Shown here: positions 1 to 5,467 of the stretch, in pieces
Layout: each line of letters begins with the position of its first letter
Numbering within the stretch: the first letter of the stretch is position 1
Assembly: GCA_002327985.1 (NCBI GenBank)
Contig: DCVM01000033.1
Location: 23,834-29,314, forward strand
Reading direction: 5' to 3'
DNA from: Syntrophaceae bacterium UBA2188
Lineage (GTDB): Bacteria; Desulfobacterota; BSN033; UBA1163
DNA length: 5,481 nt
Program-made: the position numbers and the translations under genes
The notes under the pieces: model-generated
Told to the model about the DNA's origin: nothing
Database searches by the model: none
The model's input: the letters and a program-made list of their open reading frames with translations, nothing else

Positions 1-1329
1 GTTCTTCTCATCTTTCCCCGGGAGAAAGGGATCAAATTTACGAATGACACACTTTATCCCTTCCCCATCTTAGGCCTCACCCTTCTTGCCTCTCTCTTTC
101 CCAAAACCTATGAGGTCAAGGTCATTAATGAAGTGATTGAGAAGGTTGATTTTGATGCAGAGGTTGATTTGGTGGGGATTACCGGTCTGACCTGTGTGAT
201 CAAGCGAGCCTATGCGATTGCCGATCGATTTCGTGAGAGGGGAGCGAAGGTGATTTTAGGAGGGGTTCACCCGAGCCTTTTGCCCGAAGAGGCAAAAGAA
301 CATGCTGACTCTGTCTTTATTGGGGAGGCAGAAGGGATGCTCGGTAAAGTAATTACAGACTTTGAGGCCGGGAAACTCAAGCCATTTTATAAGAACCGAG
401 AGTGGTCAGACTTAAAAGGGATGCCCCTTCCGAGAAGAGACCTGTTGAATAAACGTTATCGGCCTTTTTTCAAAGTGATCGAAACGACCCGGGGGTGTCC
501 GAATCGATGCGAATTTTGCTCCGTTCCGATCATCAATGGAAAGCGCTATCGGGCCCGTCCCCTTAAAGAGATGGACCAGGAACTCTCCACGATCATCCGA
601 AAGAAAGGAGAATATCTCTTTTTATCCGATGACAATGTGACGGCAAAAGAAGACTATGCCTTTGGCCTCTTCGAAATTTTTAAACGTCACGGGGTAAAGT
701 GGATGGGATTCACGACCATCAAGATCGCCCTGAATGAAAAGCTTCTTGAAGCAGCGAGAGAGAGCGGTTGTGTCTCCCTCTTTATTGGATTTGAGTCTCT
801 TCTCCAGGAGAATCTGGACAATGTTTCGAAACGATTTGTAAATGTCAAAGAATTATCAAATATGGTTAAGACCATTCAAAACCACCAGATCGGAATCCAA
901 GGGGCCTTCATCTTTGGATTTGATGGAGACGACCCAAGCATCTTTAAGAAAACGGTCGAATTCGTCCAGAAGAACAACATTGATCTTCCCACTTTCTCTG
1001 TTCTCACACCCTTTCCAGGAACATCCCTCTTTAGCCGGCTGGAAAATGAGGGGAGGATCTTTGACCGTAACTGGTCCCATTACGACATGAGTCATGTGGT
1101 CTTCAAGCCGAAAAAGATGACCGTTCAGGAACTCCAGGAAGGATACCTCTGGGCGCAGAAATATATCTGTGCCCCTCGATCCATATTAAAACGGCTGTTC
1201 TGGGGTCCCAAGCACCACTTTTTTCATTTCTTGATGTCGAATTTTGTCCTGCGGGGCGCCCAGATGCAGGTGGTGCGAAGGATCAAGAAAGAAGAAATGC
1301 CCAAAATACCAATAACCAAATTACAATAA
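1..1329 (+). CDS. B12-binding domain radical SAM protein, 5' end cut by window edge
   Basis: The frame is open from base 1 with no stop, and the upstream codons read VLLIFPREKG, the usual first beta strand of a cobalamin-binding domain. The GTG at 133 is therefore internal, and probably only a few residues are missing. Counting the codon at base 1 as residue 1 (442 in all), the Rossmann-like B12 domain spans about 1-140, with ILGGVHPS near 85-92 and GEAE near 108-111. The radical SAM core follows, with CxxxCxxC cysteines at 166, 170 and 173 (the 4Fe-4S cluster ligands), then DDN near 210 and GFES near 263. The C-terminal part (LTPFPGT, then a basic, aromatic tail) is typical of B12-radical SAM proteins related to HpnP-like methylases. 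The classical DxHxxG cobalamin motif is absent, so cobalamin would bind without a protein histidine ligand. Such enzymes often methylate unactivated carbon; the substrate here is unknown. The last nine residues lie in a palindromic repeat. Family is confident; reaction is not. Confidence 0.9.
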   Translation, partial: VLLIFPREKGIKFTNDTLYPFPILGLTLLASLFPKTYEVKVINEVIEKVDFDAEVDLVGITGLTCVIKRAYAIADRFRERGAKVILGGVHPSLLPEEAKEHADSVFIGEAEGMLGKVITDFEAGKLKPFYKNREWSDLKGMPLPRRDLLNKRYRPFFKVIETTRGCPNRCEFCSVPIINGKRYRARPLKEMDQELSTIIRKKGEYLFLSDDNVTAKEDYAFGLFEIFKRHGVKWMGFTTIKIALNEKLLEAARESGCVSLFIGFESLLQENLDNVSKRFVNVKELSNMVKTIQNHQIGIQGAFIFGFDGDDPSIFKKTVEFVQKNNIDLPTFSVLTPFPGTSLFSRLENEGRIFDRNWSHYDMSHVVFKPKKMTVQELQEGYLWAQKYICAPRSILKRLFWGPKHHFFHFLMSNFVLRGAQMQVVRRIKKEEMPKIPITKLQ

Positions 1330-1441
1330 TCAAATAATAACCAATTACCAAAACACCAATAACTTAATAAAGTCTTTGCTCTCATATGGTGATTGGTAAT
1401 TGGAATTTATTTGGAGCTTAGAATTTGGTGATTGGAATTTT
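1300..1441. repeat. Large imperfect palindrome between the two radical SAM genes
   Basis: Two A+T-rich arms, about 1300-1360 and 1385-1441, are imperfect reverse complements around a loop of about 24 bases. The best block is 1341-1358 against 1387-1403, differing only by a small indel. A second matching block pairs CCAATAACCAAATT (1309-1322) with AATTTGGTGATTGG (1422-1435). The motif of repeated CCAATTACCAA units is familiar from dispersed repeats in deltaproteobacterial genomes (recalled, not searched). The left arm overlaps the 3' end of the upstream gene, including its TAA at 1327. It has no T-tract after the stem, so it is not an obvious intrinsic terminator, though it could slow transcription or protect mRNA ends. 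Confidence 0.8.
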
Positions 1442-1467
1442 AATTATTATTTAACTACATTAGTACT

Positions 1468-2862
1468 ATGAAAATACTTCTCATTTCCGTCAACCGTGAG
1501 AGGATGCCCTTTCCCGTTTTTCCTCTGGGGTTGGCTTACCTCGCGAGACCGTTGAGAGAAGAAGGCCATCAGATTGAGGTCGTGGATCTCTGTTTCTCTC
1601 AAGAGGTTTCCGTTGATCTTAACAACACCCTTCATCGATTTCAGCCAGACCTGATCGGCATCTCTTTGAGAAATCTTGATAATCTGACCTATCCCACCTC
1701 TGTCTCTTATCTCGAAGAGGTGGAAGAGGTCATTAAAATTTGTCGTCAATCCACCTCATCGCCATTGGTCATTGGAGGTTCGGGATATTCTTTAGCTCCG
1801 AAAGAACTTTTTCGACATTTAGATATCGATTTTGGGATTGTAGGAGAAGGGGAAGAAGTATTTCTGCAATTGGTGAGAGGTCTCGAAAGAGGTGATCCTA
1901 TCTCCCCCTCTCCTTCTCTCCTCCTGAAAGAAAAACCTTTTCCCCATTTGATCAAAGGAGCACAGGCCTTTCCCATCCAAGGTCCTGATCGGGCCCTTTT
2001 CGCAACGCGTCGTTATTTAGAGGATGGGGGAATGGGAAATATTCAGACGAAGAGAGGCTGCCCCTTCTTCTGCATCTATTGCACTTATCCTTTATTGGAG
2101 GGGAAGAAGATAAGGACGAGAAAAACAGAGGAGGTGACAGAGGAAATCCGACAGCTTGTTGAGGAGGGAGTGGATTATATTTACTTCGTGGATGATATTT
2201 TTAATTATCCTCCTTCCTATGCCGAAGGGTTATGTCGCGAGATGGTTCGAAAAAAATTCGATGTCAAGTGGAGTGCTTTTGTCAACCCAAGTTTTTTAAC
2301 TGAAGATCTTCTGAATTGGATGAAAGAGGCGGGATGTATGGGGATCGAATTTGGAACAGATTCAGGATCCCCGCGGATGATTGCAAATTATAAGAAGTCG
2401 TTTACCCCAGAAGATATTATCCGGTCGTCGCACATCTGTTCAAAACTGAATGTCAACTACTGTCACTATCTTCTCTTTGGGGGTCCAGGGGAAAATGAAG
2501 AAACGATCGAAGAATCTTTTCGATTGATGGATCAACTCGACCCTACAGCAGTTATTGCCATGTTGGGTATTCGAATCTATCCGGGAACGGAAATGGAGCG
2601 AATCTCCATTTCTCAGGGAGTGATCCATCAGGATACTCATCTCATCTATCCCTATTTTTATATCTCCCCAGCATTGGGAGGAAGATTGAGTGAAATGATT
2701 CAGGAGAAAGCCCTTGCAAGGAAACGATGGATTGTCCCTGGGTTGGAGATCAACATCACGCAGAATCTGATCGAGCAAATCCGGAGATTCCGAATTCGAG
2801 GACCCTTATGGGAATTGGTAGGAAGGATGAAGAGACCCAGGGTAAGACCCTTAGGCACATAA
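1468..2862 (+). CDS. Lipid-biosynthesis-type B12-binding radical SAM protein
   Basis: A 464-residue protein of full family length. The N-terminus (MKILLISVNRERMPFPVFPLG) is the canonical opening of a B12-binding domain, which supports the ATG at 1468. IGISLRN lies near 63-69, VIGGSGYS near 101-108 and VGEGEEV at 125-131. The radical SAM core has CxxxCxxC cysteines at 198, 202 and 205, followed by YFVDDIFN (239-246), EFGTDSGS (294-301), FGGPGE (337-342) and RIYPGT (369-374). The pattern GGSGYS plus RIYPGT plus IYPYFYISP matches my recollection of the NCBI family 'lipid biosynthesis B12-binding/radical SAM protein', found beside acyl carrier protein, ketoacyl synthase and FabG genes, including ladderane-type clusters. 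A fabG-like gene 89 bases downstream agrees. No DxHxxG motif is seen. There is no recognisable Shine-Dalgarno sequence before the ATG. The exact reaction and lipid product are unknown. Confidence 0.9.
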   Translation: MKILLISVNRERMPFPVFPLGLAYLARPLREEGHQIEVVDLCFSQEVSVDLNNTLHRFQPDLIGISLRNLDNLTYPTSVSYLEEVEEVIKICRQSTSSPLVIGGSGYSLAPKELFRHLDIDFGIVGEGEEVFLQLVRGLERGDPISPSPSLLLKEKPFPHLIKGAQAFPIQGPDRALFATRRYLEDGGMGNIQTKRGCPFFCIYCTYPLLEGKKIRTRKTEEVTEEIRQLVEEGVDYIYFVDDIFNYPPSYAEGLCREMVRKKFDVKWSAFVNPSFLTEDLLNWMKEAGCMGIEFGTDSGSPRMIANYKKSFTPEDIIRSSHICSKLNVNYCHYLLFGGPGENEETIEESFRLMDQLDPTAVIAMLGIRIYPGTEMERISISQGVIHQDTHLIYPYFYISPALGGRLSEMIQEKALARKRWIVPGLEINITQNLIEQIRRFRIRGPLWELVGRMKRPRVRPLGT

Positions 2863-2875
2863 GATTCAATTGTCT

Positions 2876-2923
2876 CCCCTCAACCTCCCCTCTCCCCAGT
2901 GGGGAGAGGGATGGGGTGAGGGG
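2876..2923. repeat. G+C-rich palindromic repeat between radical SAM gene and fabG
   Basis: A perfect 11-bp inverted repeat with a single central base (CCCTCTCCCCA at 2888-2898, TGGGGAGAGGG at 2900-2910) is extended by weaker pairing of CCCCTCA (2876-2882) with TGAGGGG (2917-2923). It resembles the widely dispersed CCCTC...GAGGG palindromes of many proteobacterial genomes. It is strongly G+C-rich, unlike the flanking genes. It fills most of the 89-base gap and could form a strong RNA stem, but lacks a T-tract, so it is better read as a repeat than a terminator. Transcription into fabG may therefore continue through it. Confidence 0.8.
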
Positions 2924-2951
2924 GTTCTCCGTCAGAGGAGGGAGTTGAGAG

Positions 2952-3692
2952 ATGATACTCAAAGATAAGGTGGCCATAGTCACCGGGGGAACCAAAGGGA
3001 TCGGAAGGACGATCTGTCTTCTTTTGGCAGAGGAGGGGGCAAGAGTCGTTGCCAATTTTTCAAAGGATGTGGAGGCTGCAGAAATTTTGATGAGCGAAGC
3101 CAAATCAAAAAGGCTGAGCATCAGTCTATATAGAGCCGATGTCACACAGTTCACTCAAGCGAAGGAAATGGTGGAAGAGACTTTCGGCCAATATGGAAAG
3201 ATTGATATCCTGGTGAATAATGTGGGCCTGGTCCGGGATAATTTTCTTATGTTGATGAGTGATGAGGATTGGGATTCCCTCATCAAAACAAATCTCAATA
3301 GTCTCTTCTACTGTTGTAAGACAGTGATTCGAAAGATGATCCCTCAGAAAAAAGGGAAGATCATCAATATCTCCTCCATCAGCGGTATTTTGGGAACCTC
3401 TGGCCAGACCAATTATGCGGCGACCAAAGGAGGAGTGATCAGCTTCACGAAATCCCTTGCCCGGGAATTAGGTCCCTTCAATATTCATGTCAATGCCGTG
3501 GCTCCGGGCCTGATTGAATCAGAGGTGGTTTCCAAAATGTCTAAAGAGAAAGTGGAAGCCATTATCAAATCCTCCAGTCTTGGAAGGCTTGGAAAACCCG
3601 AGGAAGTCGCCCAGGCTGTCCTCTTTCTGGCATCAGAACGTTCAGACTACATCACCGGTCAAACCATTGTCGTCGACGGAGGGATCGTCTGA
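2952..3692 (+). CDS. fabG: 3-oxoacyl-[acyl-carrier-protein] reductase (FabG-type SDR)
   Basis: A 246-residue classical short-chain dehydrogenase of normal FabG length. It should reduce 3-oxoacyl-ACP to 3-hydroxyacyl-ACP with NADPH in the cytoplasm. The cofactor motif TGGTKGIG is at 11-18, and DV at 63-64 contacts the adenine. NNVG is at 89-92 (canonical NNAG). The catalytic tetrad is N114, S142, Y155 and K159 in YAATK. The segment VRDNFLMLMSDEDWDSLIKT closely matches FabG proper rather than other SDRs. No acidic residue ends the second beta strand (VVANFS), consistent with NADPH use. The ATG at 2952 is preceded by AGGAGG (2936-2941) ten bases upstream. It follows the lipid-type radical SAM gene, so it may serve a dedicated lipid pathway rather than housekeeping fatty-acid synthesis. 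SDRs of this type can act on other keto substrates, so the substrate is inferred. Confidence 0.9.
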   Translation: MILKDKVAIVTGGTKGIGRTICLLLAEEGARVVANFSKDVEAAEILMSEAKSKRLSISLYRADVTQFTQAKEMVEETFGQYGKIDILVNNVGLVRDNFLMLMSDEDWDSLIKTNLNSLFYCCKTVIRKMIPQKKGKIINISSISGILGTSGQTNYAATKGGVISFTKSLARELGPFNIHVNAVAPGLIESEVVSKMSKEKVEAIIKSSSLGRLGKPEEVAQAVLFLASERSDYITGQTIVVDGGIV

Positions 3693-3708
3693 ATAGGGGT
3701 CACATCTT

Positions 3709-3723
3709 AAATATTAAATATTT
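3709..3723. repeat. Short A+T palindrome after fabG
   Basis: AAATATT and AATATTT flank a single A, giving a perfect 15-base palindrome shortly after the fabG stop at 3692. It precedes the REP-like repeat copy at 3732 and may be part of the same composite repeat. No function is evident. Confidence 0.5.
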
Positions 3724-3731
3724 GTCTCGAT

Positions 3732-3806
3732 CTATTAATATTGGAGATGAATTCCTATTTCGTGCGATCGAATAAGACCTTCAATTTGAACCCGCCCCCA
3801 AATCCT
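3732..3806. repeat. REP-like repeat, copy A (degenerate)
   Basis: This stretch aligns along its length with 4774-4845. The shared blocks are AATATTGG, TTCCTATTTCG, AATTTGAACCCG and CCCCAA. In copy B the ends form a perfect inverted repeat. Here the right arm is preserved (GAACCCGCCCCCAA, 3788-3801), while the left arm (TTGGAGATGAATTC, 3741-3754) has accumulated several mismatches, so the stem is decayed. Palindromes of this GGGGACGGG...CCCGTCCCC type resemble REP elements mobilised by REP-associated tyrosine transposases; no such transposase is in the window. The copy lies just beyond the 3' end of the toxin-antitoxin pair. Confidence 0.75.
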
Positions 3807-3828
3807 TGGCCGTTCTCAGGATTTTTTT
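3800..3828 (+). terminator. Candidate intrinsic terminator after fabG
   Basis: AAATCCT (3800-3806) pairs with AGGATTT (3818-3824) around an 11-base loop, and a run of seven T ends at 3828. The stem is short and only moderately G+C, so it would be weak. It is placed to end + strand transcription from the fabG operon before it meets the convergent toxin gene. Its left arm overlaps the end of repeat copy A. Confidence 0.4.
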
Positions 3829-3838
3829 GTTAGCAGTT

Positions 3839-4174
3839 TTATAATTTTGTACGAATGAGTTTGCTCAAGAGAATATCTTCGACATTTTGTCTTGAATCCA
3901 TCACAGATAAAACATAAACGGCTTTCTCTGATATCCTGTAGATGATTCTCCGCGGGGGAATCATTAATTCGCGGTATAGAATAATTCCCTGATCTTGAAG
4001 TTCTGGTACGATCCTGCCTCTATCAGGAAAAGTATAAAAGCTTGATGTTTTTTGCTTAATTTTTTTGAATATTTCAAAAGCATTGGAAGGACTGTCTGCG
4101 GTAATATATTCAACAATATCCACGAGGTCTTTCTCTGATGTCTCCGACCATATCACATCATATATTTTTTTCAT
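3839..4174 (-). CDS. Type II toxin, RelE/ParE family
   Basis: A 111-residue protein of normal RelE/ParE length. YDVIWSETSEKDLVDIVEYI (5-24) is the N-terminal helix region, followed by a charged helix to about 45. The family signature FPDRGRIVPEL is at 49-59. YREL (67-70) and RRIIYRI (75-81) form the central strands, and AVYVLSVMDSRQ (85-96) is the C-terminal strand carrying the conserved arginine. ParE members poison DNA gyrase and RelE members cleave mRNA on the ribosome; the sequence favours a ParE-like fold but does not settle the target. The ATG at 4174 overlaps the antitoxin TGA by four bases, so translation is probably coupled. The gene is visibly A+T-richer than the radical SAM genes, in line with horizontal acquisition. 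Confidence 0.88.
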   Translation of the reverse strand: MKKIYDVIWSETSEKDLVDIVEYITADSPSNAFEIFKKIKQKTSSFYTFPDRGRIVPELQDQGIILYRELMIPPRRIIYRISEKAVYVLSVMDSRQNVEDILLSKLIRTKL

Positions 4175-4452
4175 TTCATTTTTTCTTTCAGGACATTCTC
4201 GATATTTGTAGACACTTCTTCTTGCGTTTTTGACTTTCCGCTCTTAATATCCTTTTCTCCGATGGAGATCAGTTTCAATAGACCAATGGCATTTCGCATG
4301 TTCTCATAACTTTCTGGATCCTGCAGTACAGCCCTGGGTTCTCCATTTTGGGTAATGACAACAGGTCGATGGGTCTCGTTTATTTGTCTGAGTAGATCAG
4401 AGGCTCTTGCTTTGAGGTAGGTAACCGGTTTGATGTCTTTTGAAATATTCAT
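4171..4452 (-). CDS. Antitoxin, Phd/YefM family
   Basis: A 93-residue antitoxin partner of the adjoining toxin. VTYLKARASDLLRQINETHR followed by PVVITQNGEPRAVLQDPESYE is the Phd/YefM DNA-binding fold (about 9-50), which normally dimerises and binds its own promoter. The lysine- and glutamate-rich C-terminus (about 55-93) would wrap the toxin and neutralise it. A GTG at 4461 in the same frame would add three residues but overlaps the Shine-Dalgarno sequence itself. The ATG at 4452 sits eight bases after GGAGG and is preferred. Antitoxin first, toxin second, with a 4-base overlap, is the usual order for this family. Confidence 0.88.
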   Translation of the reverse strand: MNISKDIKPVTYLKARASDLLRQINETHRPVVITQNGEPRAVLQDPESYENMRNAIGLLKLISIGEKDIKSGKSKTQEEVSTNIENVLKEKMK

Positions 4453-4460
4453 TTTTTTCA

Positions 4461-4465
4461 CCTCC
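4461..4465 (-). promoter_or_regulatory. Ribosome binding site deciding the antitoxin start
   Basis: On the - strand GGAGG (4465 to 4461) is followed by eight bases and then ATG at 4452. The alternative GTG begins at 4461 inside this site, so the ribosome cannot use both. This fixes the start at 4452. Confidence 0.75.
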
Positions 4466-4474
4466 AGTCTTTAT

Positions 4475-4502
4475 ATAGTACCATATTAAGACCGGTTGTC
4501 AA
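4475..4502 (-). promoter_or_regulatory. Predicted sigma-70 promoter of the toxin-antitoxin operon
   Basis: On the - strand a perfect TTGACA (4502 to 4497) is followed by 16 bases and TACTAT (4480 to 4475) as the -10 box. This predicts a start near 4467 and a very short leader before the antitoxin. The spacer contains the 6-bp palindrome ACCGGT (4491-4496), a possible operator core for autoregulation by the antitoxin; that role is inferred. Confidence 0.55.
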
Positions 4503-4514
4503 AATCTATGATAT

Positions 4515-4773
4515 CTGACCGTCGATCACTTTTGAAAACAGATGGACAGGTTGGAAAAGCTTTAGAGCGGAAACCTTAATATGATTAAATAGATGAGTTG
4601 AAAAACTATTCAAAAGTTAATTTTACCTGATCAGGATTGTGACCTTACCTTAAAAGACCGCATTCTTAAAGCTTTGAAAGCCTGTTCATCTGTTTAAGCC
4701 ACTCTCTTCGATGACAACGGAAGATCATTTATCATTTAGATTGCTTATTTAGATGAAAGTGATCGACGGTCAG
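4515..4773. repeat. 259-bp element with perfect 18-bp terminal inverted repeats (MITE-like)
   Basis: CTGACCGTCGATCACTTT (4515-4532) has its exact reverse complement at 4756-4773. Just inside, 4536-4564 and 4667-4695 form a second inverted repeat matching at 24 of 29 positions by eye. The second pair is offset: only three bases separate it from the left terminus but about 60 from the right, as if the right side carries an extra segment. A 10-bp palindrome CCTGATCAGG (4626-4635) lies near the centre. No long ORF, no transposase and no clear target-site duplication are seen. It occupies most of the gene-free stretch 4462-4858. It could be a non-autonomous transposable element or a structured RNA. 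The right terminus abuts REP-like copy B. Confidence 0.7.
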
Positions 4774-4845
4774 CTATAATATTGGGGACGGGTTCCTATT
4801 TCGGGCCATCTAAAAAAATTAAATTTGAACCCGTCCCCAATTCCT
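4774..4845. repeat. REP-like repeat, copy B (intact palindrome)
   Basis: ATTGGGGACGGGTTC (4781-4795) and GAACCCGTCCCCAAT (4827-4841) form a perfect 15-bp inverted repeat around 31 bases, which would make a very stable hairpin. The whole stretch aligns with copy A at 3732-3806 in the same orientation. It lies 14 bases past the stop of the - strand secreted-protein gene and may act at its mRNA 3' end, although no T-tract follows the stem on that strand. The type resembles elements moved by REP-associated tyrosine transposases. Confidence 0.8.
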
Positions 4846-4858
4846 CTCACTTAACTGG

Positions 4859-5365
4859 TCAGGGCAGCTTATATTGAATTTTTGATTTCAGATAACTCTG
4901 ACCGATTCCTTCAATGGCTGGACGTAATGAATTTCTTGTAAATTCAACACTGCCCTGAATCCCGGCGCATTTCCCTGTGCCGCCAATAAAAGTAGCAGTC
5001 CCCTTTCCAATATCTCCTGATTTGCCTGCAGCTGTTGTAGTAAAAAACACCTTGTCTCCGTTTAGTAAATTAAAAACCCCATAAGCTTTATCATCATTAT
5101 AAACTCCTTTTTCGATTGTCATTCCACCGAGAGCACGGACCGTGGCTCCATGAAATAGACCTTCTCCTGTTTCACTGATGGTCACACCGAAAGCTTCATA
5201 AGTCATGTGAACCCGCCCCTCTCCTAAGGGGATGGCTTTTAATGTAACGTAATAGGATGTAGTGGTTGATTCGGTCCCTTCTTTGGGCGTTTGTGCCAGG
5301 GCATCTAATCCAAAGGTAGCTGATAAGACTAAGCTCATTACTAAAATCAAAATTAGTTTTTTCAT
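4859..5365 (-). CDS. Exported protein, allene-oxide-cyclase-like barrel (putative)
   Basis: A 168-residue protein with a clear signal peptide: basic MKK, a hydrophobic core to about 20, and DALA|QT giving a likely cleavage after residue 24. The mature part is rich in Gly, Thr and beta-prone residues. GKGTATFIGGTGKCAGIQGS (120-139) resembles the glycine-rich turn found in allene oxide cyclase/lipocalin-like barrel proteins of bacteria. The paired segments VHMTYEAFGVTISETGEGLF and GVYNDDKAYGVFNLLNGDKV look like successive beta hairpins. There is one cysteine in the mature chain (C133) and no lipobox, so it is likely soluble in the periplasm or secreted. AAAGGAGG with ATG five bases downstream supports the start at 5365. 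Fold assignment is tentative and no enzymatic function can be assigned; bacterial homologues are mostly uncharacterised. Confidence 0.8.
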   Translation of the reverse strand: MKKLILILVMSLVLSATFGLDALAQTPKEGTESTTTSYYVTLKAIPLGEGRVHMTYEAFGVTISETGEGLFHGATVRALGGMTIEKGVYNDDKAYGVFNLLNGDKVFFTTTAAGKSGDIGKGTATFIGGTGKCAGIQGSVEFTRNSLRPAIEGIGQSYLKSKIQYKLP

Positions 5366-5399
5366 AGTGTCCTCCTTTTTTGATTTTTAAATTGTGTTG

Positions 5400-5434
5400 A
5401 GGCCTCTAAAAAGGGATCATCTTTTTAGAGGCCT
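5400..5434. promoter_or_regulatory. 13-bp hairpin in the leader of the exported-protein gene
   Basis: AGGCCTCTAAAAA (5400-5412) and TTTTTAGAGGCCT (5422-5434) are perfect reverse complements with a 9-base loop. Read on the - strand, the stem lies between a small ORF and the ribosome site of the exported-protein gene. No T-tract follows on the - strand, so it does not look like a simple terminator. On the + strand only a short mixed TTACCTTT follows. It could be a leader control structure or an mRNA stabiliser. Confidence 0.6.
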
Positions 5435-5467
5435 TACCTTTGAAATCTTAAGGGGTCTCCTATTCAT
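5417..5467 (-). CDS. Candidate 16-residue leader peptide
   Basis: On the - strand AGGAGGTGAT (5478 to 5469) is a near-perfect Shine-Dalgarno sequence, with ATG at 5467 five bases after AGGAGG. The frame reads MNRRPLKISKVRPLKR and stops at TGA (5419-5417). The peptide is strongly basic and contains RPLK twice. Its last codons form the 5' arm of the 5400-5434 hairpin and the stop falls in the loop, so translation would open the stem. It lies 51 bases upstream of the exported-protein gene. No known leader peptide was recognised. The strength of the ribosome site is the main evidence; the short length leaves real doubt. Confidence 0.45.
   Translation of the reverse strand: MNRRPLKISKVRPLKR

Noticed and set aside
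133..135. GTG as the start of the first radical SAM gene
   Set aside because: The frame is open back to base 1 and the upstream codons encode the conserved first strand and PFPILGL segment of a B12-binding domain, so the gene starts before the window.
842..1095. Short open frames on both strands inside the first radical SAM gene
   Set aside because: They overlap the radical SAM core in other frames and have no conserved content.
1447..1749. 100-codon - strand open frame over the start of the second radical SAM gene
   Set aside because: Antisense to the conserved B12-binding domain and partly encoded by the A+T-rich repeat; no domain seen.
2440..2778. 112-codon - strand open frame inside the second radical SAM gene
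   Set aside because: It lies fully antisense to a conserved coding region, with no family motif; it is a shadow frame.
2756..3154. 132-codon open frame on the - strand across the end of the second radical SAM gene and the start of fabG
   Set aside because: It is antisense to two well-supported genes, runs through a palindromic repeat, and its translation shows no recognisable domain.
4453..4461. GTG at 4461 as antitoxin start
   Set aside because: It overlaps the GGAGG ribosome site; the ATG at 4452 has correct spacing and gives a normal Phd/YefM N-terminus.
3732..4845. CRISPR array
   Set aside because: Only two copies of the repeat exist, about 1 kb apart, with genes rather than spacers between them.
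5400..5434. Simple intrinsic terminator
   Set aside because: The stem is strong, but neither strand has a proper T-tract after it and a small ORF overlaps it, so it was reported as a leader hairpin instead.
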